This document shows positions 40,345 to 45,707 of a stretch of DNA of 45,707 nt, piece by piece. The notes below the pieces were generated by a model. The model was not told where the DNA came from. It made no database searches and was given only the letters and a program-made list of their open reading frames with translations. Origin of the DNA: an uncultured Bacteroidales bacterium (GTDB taxonomy: Bacteria; Bacteroidota; Bacteroidia; Bacteroidales; UBA932); assembly GCA_946406275.1 (NCBI GenBank), contig CAMJJZ010000004.1:1-45707 (forward strand), written 5' to 3'. How positions within the stretch are numbered: the stretch's first letter is position 1; each line of letters starts with the position of its first letter. Both the position numbers and the translations under genes were made by a program.

Positions 40345-42789
40345 ATGAAGAAACTTGACCAGTTTTTGTTGAAGTCTTTCGTAGGACCGTTCCTCGCGAT
40401 CCTGGCGATTGTTACGTTCATACTGGTCTTGCAGTTCCTGTGGCTGTACATAGATGAGCTGGTGGGCAAAGGCCTTGAACTGAAGGTTATTCTGGAGTTC
40501 CTCATGTGGGGAAGCTGCCAGACCCTGCCGCTGGCCATCCCCCTGGCCACTTTGTTATCGTCCATGATGACTCTGGGGCAGATGGGAGAGCAGTTCGAGC
40601 TCACCGCCATCAAGGCATCCGGCATTTCCCTGCTCAGGGTGCTCATCCCCATGATCATCGTGGCCATACTCATCTCCATAGGCGCCTTCTTCATCACGGA
40701 CCGCCTGGTCCCCTATTCCATCAATCAGATATACACCATGAGGGACGATATCGGCCGCACCAAGTCCGAAATCAAAATCCCTACCGGAACCTTCTACGAC
40801 GGCATCGAGGGCTATATCCTCCGCGTGGAAGACAGGGACAAGAACACCGGCATGATGTATCAGATCCAGGTGTATGATCATACGGTTGGAAAGGGCAACA
40901 CCCGCATCACGGTAGCGGACAGCGGCATGATAAAGATGTCCAAGAGCAAGGACTACCTTACCTTCCATCTTTACGACGGCACCAACTACCAGGAAGACAA
41001 CAAACGCAAATACAGGGACACCACGCTGGCTCTCCAGAGAGTGCATTTCCAGAGACAGGATCTGGTGATTCCGCTGGAAAACTATGCCTTCCATCACTCG
41101 GACAGCGCCCGCTACGGCGAACAGGTCCGCTCCATGAGCCTCAAGAACCTGCGCCACGGTCACGACTCCCTGTCCCTGCTGGTAGAAAACGGCGTGGAGA
41201 AACGCACCAAGGAGTTCAGCGCCCAGAGCCAGATCAATTACCGGACGCAGCTGGATACGTCGTGGCGGGAAAAGGCATCGTCCCCTATGGCGGCGCCCAA
41301 GGAAAAAGGCTGGAAGAACCTTAAGGAGAAGCAGAAAGCTTACGAATACGCTGCCGCCTCCGCCAAGCAGTTCGAGAATCTCCTCAACAGCCAGACCATG
41401 GAGGCATACAACTACACCAACCTCATCCGGCGCACGGACGTGGAGATATGGAAGAAGTACGCCACCGCTCTGGCCTGCCTGCTGCTGTTCTTCATTGGCG
41501 CCCCAGTGGGAGCCATCCTCAAAAAGGGCGGCCTGGGCACTCCTGCAATAGTTTCGCTGCTGTTCTTCGTGCTGTACTGGGTGGTGGACATCACCGGCGA
41601 ACGCCTTGGCAGCAACGGTACCGTGACCCCGTTCGTGGGCAAATTCATATCGGCCTTCGTGCTGGCGCCCATAGGAGGATTCCTTACCATCAAGGCGGTG
41701 CAGGACAAGAGCATATTCAACATTGACGGACTCAAGATCTGGATAAGGAAAGCCAAGAGTAAACTGGTTCGTATGTTCAGGAAAACAAGAATAGTATATA
41801 TGGGCACTCCGGAATTCTCCGTAGGCCCTCTGGACGGCCTTCTAAAGGCTGGATACAAAATTGTAGGTGTAGTTACCGCTCCGGATAAGCCTTCCGGGCG
41901 TGGTCTCAAGATGAATGAATCGGCAGTGAAAAAGTATGCCGTGGAGAAGGGCATTCCGGTGCTTCAGCCGGAGAAGCTCAAGGATCCGCAGTTCCTCATG
42001 GACCTCAGTGCCTGGAAGGCTGATCTGTTCGTGGTAGTAGGCTTCAGGATGCTGCCGGAGGCCGTCTGGAGCATGCCAAAGCTTGGAACCTTCAACCTGC
42101 ACGCAGCCCTTCTGCCGCAGTACCGCGGCGCCGCCCCCATCAACTGGGCCGTGATAAACGGAGAGAACATTACTGGCGTCACCACCTTCATGATTGACAA
42201 GCGGATCGACACCGGCGGTATTATTCTGCGCTCCGAATGTCGCGTAGAGCCCACTGAAACCGCGGGCACCCTTCACGACAAGCTCATGAACCTTGGCACC
42301 GCCCTGGTGGTGGAGACCGTGGAAGGCATAATCCAGCACAACGTAGAGCTCCGCGTCCAGCGCAGCTTCATCCAGGGTGACGAGCTCCTCAAGCCCGCAC
42401 CCAAGCTCACACACGAGCTCCAGCACATAGACTGGAACGCCCCCACCCGCACCGTCTACAACCTTGTCCGCGGCCTGTCACCGTTCCCCTGCGCCTTCAC
42501 CGAACTGGTAGACTCCACAGGTGCCGCAACGCAGCTGAAAATCTATTTCGGCGAAGCCCGATATGACCTCCACGCCGCTCCCGGCACCATCCTCAGCGAC
42601 GGCAAGTCCTACTTCGCCATTGCAACCCAGGACGGCGCCCTGGCCATCACGGACCTCCAGCTGGCCGGCAAGAAGCGCATGGACGTAAAGTCCTTCCTCC
42701 TTGGCTTCCGCAACCCGGAATCCTACACCACCACCCCCGGCACCTCCAACACCGAGCTCGCCAAAGCCGTCCCGGTGGAGGACGATTAA
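40345..42789 (+). CDS. Fusion protein: LptF/LptG-type permease joined to methionyl-tRNA formyltransferase
   Basis: One uninterrupted 814-codon frame carries two complete proteins. Residues 1-470 are an LptF/LptG (YjgP/YjgQ) permease: three N-terminal membrane segments (about 12-34, 54-75, 99-120), a periplasmic beta-jellyroll region (about 130-365) and three C-terminal segments (about 371-450). This part works with LptB in LPS export. Residues 477-814 are Fmt, which formylates Met-tRNAi: MGTPEFSVGPLDGLL, FNLHAALLPQYRGAAPINW and IDTGG, with catalytic N584, H586 and D622 at exactly the E. coli spacing (106, 108, 144). No stop codon separates the parts. An ATG at 41773 (residue 477) could serve as an internal start and give free Fmt of 338 residues. 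Both termini of LptG lie in the cytoplasm, so the fused topology is workable. Confidence 0.85.
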   Translation: MKKLDQFLLKSFVGPFLAILAIVTFILVLQFLWLYIDELVGKGLELKVILEFLMWGSCQTLPLAIPLATLLSSMMTLGQMGEQFELTAIKASGISLLRVLIPMIIVAILISIGAFFITDRLVPYSINQIYTMRDDIGRTKSEIKIPTGTFYDGIEGYILRVEDRDKNTGMMYQIQVYDHTVGKGNTRITVADSGMIKMSKSKDYLTFHLYDGTNYQEDNKRKYRDTTLALQRVHFQRQDLVIPLENYAFHHSDSARYGEQVRSMSLKNLRHGHDSLSLLVENGVEKRTKEFSAQSQINYRTQLDTSWREKASSPMAAPKEKGWKNLKEKQKAYEYAAASAKQFENLLNSQTMEAYNYTNLIRRTDVEIWKKYATALACLLLFFIGAPVGAILKKGGLGTPAIVSLLFFVLYWVVDITGERLGSNGTVTPFVGKFISAFVLAPIGGFLTIKAVQDKSIFNIDGLKIWIRKAKSKLVRMFRKTRIVYMGTPEFSVGPLDGLLKAGYKIVGVVTAPDKPSGRGLKMNESAVKKYAVEKGIPVLQPEKLKDPQFLMDLSAWKADLFVVVGFRMLPEAVWSMPKLGTFNLHAALLPQYRGAAPINWAVINGENITGVTTFMIDKRIDTGGIILRSECRVEPTETAGTLHDKLMNLGTALVVETVEGIIQHNVELRVQRSFIQGDELLKPAPKLTHELQHIDWNAPTRTVYNLVRGLSPFPCAFTELVDSTGAATQLKIYFGEARYDLHAAPGTILSDGKSYFAIATQDGALAITDLQLAGKKRMDVKSFLLGFRNPESYTTTPGTSNTELAKAVPVEDD

Positions 42790-42815
42790 CCCCGTTCCGG
42801 CCCGGCTCCTCCGTT

Positions 42816-42908
42816 TTAAGCCAACCTGTCCACCAAAACCCCGCATTTCGGTGGACAAACTGGCAAAAAAGCCAACTTGTCCACCAAAAACGCCAAATCG
42901 TTGGATGG
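42816..42908. repeat. Alternating inverted 8-mer array, left copy
   Basis: TTGTCCAC-type and GTGGACAA sites alternate at 42826 (variant CTGTCCAC), 42851, 42877 and a degenerate site at 42901, spaced 25, 26 and 24 bases. The pair 42851-42884 forms a hairpin with an inner TGGC/GCCA stem around A6. The 16-base linker at 42885-42900 (AAAAACGCCAAAT core) recurs in the right copy. The array starts 36 bases after the LptG-Fmt stop and ends at the next promoter. Confidence 0.85.
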
Positions 42909-42933
42909 CTGGGGGAAAATGATTATCTTTGCA
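42902..42933 (+). repeat. 32-base promoter-bearing repeat, left copy
   Basis: Identical at all 32 positions to the reverse complement of 44928-44959. It ends in the -7 box TATCTTTG (42924-42931), 6 bases before the lipoprotein ATG. A weak -33-like GTTG lies at 42900-42903. Confidence 0.9.
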
Positions 42934-42937
42934 GAGT

Positions 42938-43441
42938 ATGAAAGCAAGGTTACGTCATTTTTACGAGATTATCGCCGGAGCGTTATTGTCGCTCATGGGA
43001 TTTGTGGGCTGCCATGGCGGGACTGATGATTCCTCATTGGAGGATCATTATAAGGAAGCGCGTGCAGAGTATGGTACGCCCAATGCGCATTACATTATTA
43101 AAGGAACAGTGGCCGCAGAAGACTCGGGCGAACCGGTTCCCGGCATAAAGATTACTGCAAGGATGGGATATCCCAGCGATGGCCGGACCATTTATGACGA
43201 GAAGGAGTTCACCAGCGATGCCGACGGCAAGGCAGAAACGTCCTTCCAGGCGTTCCCCGGCGGCGAGGACAGGATGGAGATTGTCTTCGAGGATATAGAC
43301 GGGGACAATAACGGCGGGTCTTTCCAAACGGATACCCTGCGTACCGATGCCATCACTGTAGAGCAGACCCAAAAAGGTAACGGCAACTGGTACGATGGCG
43401 AGTTCACCATCTCTTTCGAAGCCAAACTCAAGAAACAATGA
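42938..43441 (+). CDS. Small lipoprotein, radical-SAM-associated type (tentative)
   Basis: A 167-residue lipoprotein (lipobox GFVGC, C25). The mature part starts with an acidic stretch, then EYGTPNAHYIIKGTVAAEDSGEPVPGIKITA, quoted in part: EYGTPNAHYIIKGTV is followed by a carboxypeptidase-regulatory-like beta sandwich (about 55-110), FPGGEDRMEIVFEDIDGDNN in the middle, and a final strand ending in EAKLKKQ. This resembles the Bacteroidetes lipoproteins annotated as radical-SAM-associated, whose usual partner is a radical SAM enzyme, but no such gene is near, so the family call is tentative and the role unknown. The ATG at 42938 is used; an in-frame TTG at 42929 lies in the promoter box. Its stop overlaps the esterase start by 4 bases. 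Confidence 0.78.
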   Translation: MKARLRHFYEIIAGALLSLMGFVGCHGGTDDSSLEDHYKEARAEYGTPNAHYIIKGTVAAEDSGEPVPGIKITARMGYPSDGRTIYDEKEFTSDADGKAETSFQAFPGGEDRMEIVFEDIDGDNNGGSFQTDTLRTDAITVEQTQKGNGNWYDGEFTISFEAKLKKQ

Positions 43442-44292
43442 AACGCATTATCCTGATTGTGGCGCTGATGGCGGTGGCGGTGACTGCTGCGGCGCAGGGC
43501 CGTATTGTTACGAAGAGCATCCACAGTGACAAGCTGGATGCAGACCAGAAGTACAATGTGTATCTTCCGGAAGGATACAATCCCGCAAATCACTATCCCG
43601 TGATCTATCTCCTTCACGGACTCTCGGATGACTACACTGCCTGGGATAACCTCGGCAGGGTGAGCTGGGTTGCCGATGAACTTATCCGTTCCGGAGAACT
43701 ACTGCCGGTAGTGATTGTGATGCCCAACGCCGGGAACAAAGACATCCACAACTATCAGAACGGCTACTTCAACATGCCTTCATGGCCCTACGAGGACTTT
43801 TTCTTCAAGGAGTTCCTCCCGGCTGTTGAGGGTAAGTTCAACTGCGGCGGCAGCAAGGGCGCCCGTGCCTTGATGGGCCTTTCCATGGGCGGCGGCGGTT
43901 CCGTAGTGTACTGCCAGCGCCATCCGGACATGTTCTCCAGCTGCTACGCAATGAGCCCATGGCTGGACAACAAGTGGGACGAGGTAAGCGACGGGGAGCA
44001 TCGGCAGACAAAATTCACATTTACCCAGCGCGCCGTGCGCATGCACTCTGCGGTAGATTTTTTGGACAATGCCGACGACGCCACCCTGGAACGCCTCCGC
44101 ACAGTTAAATGGTTCGTGGACTGCGGGGACGATGACTTCATCTTCGACCTCAGTACGGAGTTCTACGCCAAGATGCGCCAGAAGGGTGTGAAAGCGGAAT
44201 TCAGGGTAAGGGACGGAGTGCACAACTGGGAGTACTGGCACATATCGCTCAGGACCGCCCTGCCGTTTGCCAGCCGGAATTTCAGTCTATGA
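43438..44292 (+). CDS. Secreted esterase, alpha/beta-hydrolase (esterase D-like)
   Basis: A 284-residue exported hydrolase. The signal peptide ends near TAAAQ (residue 20). The fold is that of the esterase D / feruloyl esterase / antigen 85 group: KYNVYLPEGYNPANHYPVIYLLHG in part, with the oxyanion region LLHGLSDDY, the nucleophile S149 in GLSMGGGG, a catalytic Asp candidate in DCGDDDFIFD (about residue 225) and the histidine in DGVHNWEYW near the C-terminus. Substrates of this group include acetyl- or feruloyl-xylan and small acyl esters; which applies is unknown. It is cotranscribed with the small lipoprotein (ATGA overlap) and overlaps the convergent thiamine pyrophosphokinase gene by 11 bases. 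Confidence 0.88.
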   Translation: MKRIILIVALMAVAVTAAAQGRIVTKSIHSDKLDADQKYNVYLPEGYNPANHYPVIYLLHGLSDDYTAWDNLGRVSWVADELIRSGELLPVVIVMPNAGNKDIHNYQNGYFNMPSWPYEDFFFKEFLPAVEGKFNCGGSKGARALMGLSMGGGGSVVYCQRHPDMFSSCYAMSPWLDNKWDEVSDGEHRQTKFTFTQRAVRMHSAVDFLDNADDATLERLRTVKWFVDCGDDDFIFDLSTEFYAKMRQKGVKAEFRVRDGVHNWEYWHISLRTALPFASRNFSL

Positions 44293-44923
44293 TTACAAGC
44301 GCCGCGGAAGGGTGATTGAACCGCAGCGTGACGATAGGTTCCGTAGTCCGGTTCAGGGTAGCCTTCCACCAGGCGTCAAAGACAACATCGTCCGTGGGCC
44401 ACTGAAGCCCCGTTGAGGATATCCTCAATGTATTATCGGCACTGAAAAGAGATATCCTGCGGCCTTCTCCAAGATGAAGGTCGCAGGTATTCGTTATGGC
44501 GAAGGCGGTCCCGAAGTCGCTCACCATGGTTACCTTGCGGTCCCCAAGGTCAAACATTCGGGTGTATTCCATAAGAAGGCCTAAATTGCCTATGGTGTGG
44601 TCTTCCCGCAGGCCCGTTGCCCCCAGAATGGTTATTTCCGATACCTCCGGATGCTCCCTTAGCACCCAGCGCATGGCTTTGGTGAGGTCGTTGTAGTCCT
44701 GCTCCTCCTCGTGGAACACAATGCCGGAAAACCGTTCCTGAAGGTCCTGGGGCAAGGAATCCATATCCCCCACAATCACCAGGGGACTGGCGTCCGGGTT
44801 GTGCTTAAGCCATTTCTCCACCGCCCCATCGCAGCACACCACACCTTCCGCGCTATCCAGCAGATACAGCGGATAAGGTTCCGTGGGGAAAGCCCCGTTG
44901 CAAAGAATAACAATGCCTTTCAT
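44282..44923 (-). CDS. thiN: Thiamine pyrophosphokinase
   Basis: The enzyme transfers pyrophosphate from ATP to thiamine, giving thiamine diphosphate directly from salvaged thiamine. The 213-residue protein has the family motifs CCDGAVEKWL (about residue 29), VGDMDSLPQDL (about 51), EQDYNDLTKAM (about 74) and GATGLREDHTIGNLGLL (about 98), covering the N-terminal catalytic domain; a C-terminal beta domain follows. The ATG at 44923 is chosen; an in-frame TTG at 44932 lies inside the promoter box TATCTTTG (44930-44937), which ends 6 bases before the ATG. It is transcribed toward the esterase gene and overlaps it by 11 bases. No thiamine riboswitch fits in such a short leader. Confidence 0.92.
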   Translation of the reverse strand: MKGIVILCNGAFPTEPYPLYLLDSAEGVVCCDGAVEKWLKHNPDASPLVIVGDMDSLPQDLQERFSGIVFHEEEQDYNDLTKAMRWVLREHPEVSEITILGATGLREDHTIGNLGLLMEYTRMFDLGDRKVTMVSDFGTAFAITNTCDLHLGEGRRISLFSADNTLRISSTGLQWPTDDVVFDAWWKATLNRTTEPIVTLRFNHPSAALVIID

Positions 44924-44927
44924 ACCA

Positions 44928-44959
44928 TGCAAAGATAATCATTTTCCCCCAGCCATCCA
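44928..44959 (-). repeat. 32-base promoter-bearing repeat, right copy
   Basis: Exact reverse complement of 42902-42933. It holds the thiN -7 box TATCTTTG at 44930-44937. Together the two copies bracket the lipoprotein-esterase-thiN segment with both promoters pointing inward. Confidence 0.9.
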
Positions 44960-45084
44960 CCGTTTTGGCGTTTTTGGTGGACAAACTGGCAAAAAGGCCT
45001 ACTTGTCCACCAAAAACGCCAAATCCGTGGACAAAACCCGGGAAACGGGTACTTGTCCACGGAAAACGTCAAAATGGTGGATGG
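44953..45084. repeat. Alternating inverted 8-mer array, right copy
   Basis: GTGGACAA and TTGTCCAC alternate at 44977, 45003, 45027 and 45053, with degenerate sites CCATCCAC at 44953 and GTGGATGG at 45077 at the ends. Start-to-start spacings are 24, 26, 24, 26 and 24 bases. The 18-base interiors hold inner stems that differ in sequence (GGC/GCC against CCCG/CGGG), and the 16-base linkers share an AAAACGYCAAA core. It fills the gap between pyrH and thiN. Confidence 0.88.
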
Positions 45085-45102
45085 GCGGTTGCCCACGGGG
45101 CA

Positions 45103-45707
45103 TTACGGATGCACCAGGGTGCCGACTTTTTCTCCTTTGAGGAGTTTGGTGAGGTTGCCGGGGGTGTTCATGTCAAAGACGATGATGGGCATGTTGCCGT
45201 CCTGGCACAGGGCATAGGCGGTCTGGTCCATGACCTTGAGGCGCTTGGAGATGGCTTCCGTGAAGGAGAGTTCATCGTACTTTGTGGCTGTGGGGTCCTT
45301 CTCCGGGTCTGCGGTGTACACGCCGTCTACGCGGGTGCCTTTGAGGAGGGCGTCGGCACCTATCTCAAGGGCGCGGAGGGCTGCGCCGGAGTCCGTGGTG
45401 AAGAAGGGGTTGCCGGTGCCGCCGGCGATGAGGGCTACGCCGCCTTTTTCAAGGACTTTTACGGCATCGTCTCGCATGTAGTACTTGGCGTGGGGCTCCA
45501 TGGGGGTTGAGGTAAACACCACTGCGTCAACGCCTTGGGCCTTGATAAACATGGAGAGAGCCAGGGAGTTGATGACGGTTGCAAGCATTCCCATCTTGTC
45601 TCCGTCAACGCGGTCGAAACCTTTGCCTACTCCCTGCAGGCCGCGGAAAATATTGCCGCCGCCGTTCACGATGGCTACCTGCAGGCCGGCCTTTGCCGCC
45701 GCCGCAA
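45103..45707 (-). CDS. pyrH: UMP kinase (uridylate kinase), N-terminus beyond window
   Basis: The visible 200 residues are the C-terminal part of the bacterial UMP kinase, which makes UDP from UMP and ATP in pyrimidine synthesis; about 35-40 residues are missing. Motifs: VNGGGNIFRG for phosphate binding, DRVDGDKMGMLATVINSLAL, KVLEKGGVALIAGGTGNPFFTTD in part, RVDGVYTADPEKDP and the C-terminal DMNTPGNLTKLLKGEKVGTLV. It belongs to the amino-acid kinase fold family and is hexameric in characterised cases. The TAA is followed 18 bases later by the inverted-repeat array, which may end its transcript. Confidence 0.96.
   Translation of the reverse strand, partial: AAAAKAGLQVAIVNGGGNIFRGLQGVGKGFDRVDGDKMGMLATVINSLALSMFIKAQGVDAVVFTSTPMEPHAKYYMRDDAVKVLEKGGVALIAGGTGNPFFTTDSGAALRALEIGADALLKGTRVDGVYTADPEKDPTATKYDELSFTEAISKRLKVMDQTAYALCQDGNMPIIVFDMNTPGNLTKLLKGEKVGTLVHP

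Noticed and set aside
41740..41790. Frameshift artefact joining lptG and fmt
   Set aside because: The frame is the same before and after the junction and both domains are complete, so no shift is needed; only the loss of a stop codon by substitution could fake it, and this cannot be excluded without reads.
42902..44959. Insertion sequence or composite transposon
   Set aside because: Despite the 32-base inverted ends, the three enclosed genes are metabolic or envelope genes, there is no transposase, and no target-site duplication was found by eye.
44953..45084. CRISPR array
   Set aside because: The repeated parts are palindromic 8-mers with conserved 16-base linkers, and the variable interiors are only 18 bases with internal stems; there are no cas genes and too few units.
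42826..45084. Replication origin with DnaA boxes
   Set aside because: TTGTCCAC differs from TTATCCACA by one core base and lacks the final A; no dnaA, dnaN or AT-rich unwinding region is near, and the strict alternation of orientation fits hairpins better.

Overview
The window comes from a GC-rich member of the Bacteroidales; a gut Rikenellaceae- or Cryptobacteroides-like lineage would fit, but the genus cannot be fixed from this sequence. The signs are at least fourteen promoter boxes of the Bacteroidetes type (TAnnTTTG), almost no Shine-Dalgarno sequences, TonB-dependent receptors with carboxypeptidase-like N-terminal domains, BACON and DUF5689 lipoproteins, and Bacteroidetes-style M23 peptidases. 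No rRNA, tRNA, CRISPR array or transposase was seen, and no gap between genes exceeds 300 bases.

Layout. 1-2399: two tandem paralogous MFS transporters (the first runs off the left edge). 2448-4073: P5C dehydrogenase, divergent from a prenyl synthase and a U32 peptidase (4182-6448). 6445-8883: a Gate-domain membrane protein, RecO and RdgB, divergent from an S41 protease, RNase R, a lipid kinase and a secreted phosphoesterase (8939-14667). 14669-17622: mannose-6-phosphate isomerase and an M3 peptidase. 17729-32886: two adjacent minus-strand operons of surface proteins. 33007-37630: MetK, MiaA, SmpB (plus strand) and two M23 peptidases. 37705-42789: AlaS and a single ORF that joins an LptF/LptG permease to methionyl-tRNA formyltransferase. 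42938-44923: a small lipoprotein, an esterase and thiamine pyrophosphokinase, bracketed by inverted copies of an unusual hairpin array. 45103-45707: the C-terminal part of UMP kinase.

The most system-like region is 17729-32886. One five-gene operon encodes an OB-fold/BACON lipoprotein, a DNA/RNA non-specific endonuclease lipoprotein, a secreted exonuclease/phosphatase-fold nuclease, a TonB-dependent receptor and a DUF5689 lipoprotein. Just upstream lies a two-gene operon with an Oar-like TonB receptor and a large BACON/OB/lamin-tail lipoprotein. There is no SusD. The inferred picture is a nucleic-acid (or phosphoester) capture and degradation locus built like a polysaccharide utilisation locus, with two nucleases in place of glycosidases and OB-fold lipoproteins as likely binding proteins.

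Other notable points are the LptG-Fmt fusion with all Fmt catalytic residues intact, palindromic elements inserted in frame in miaA and in the central loop of an MFS transporter, a repeat array whose hairpin stems covary, and several promoters so close to the start codon that the mRNAs should be leaderless.
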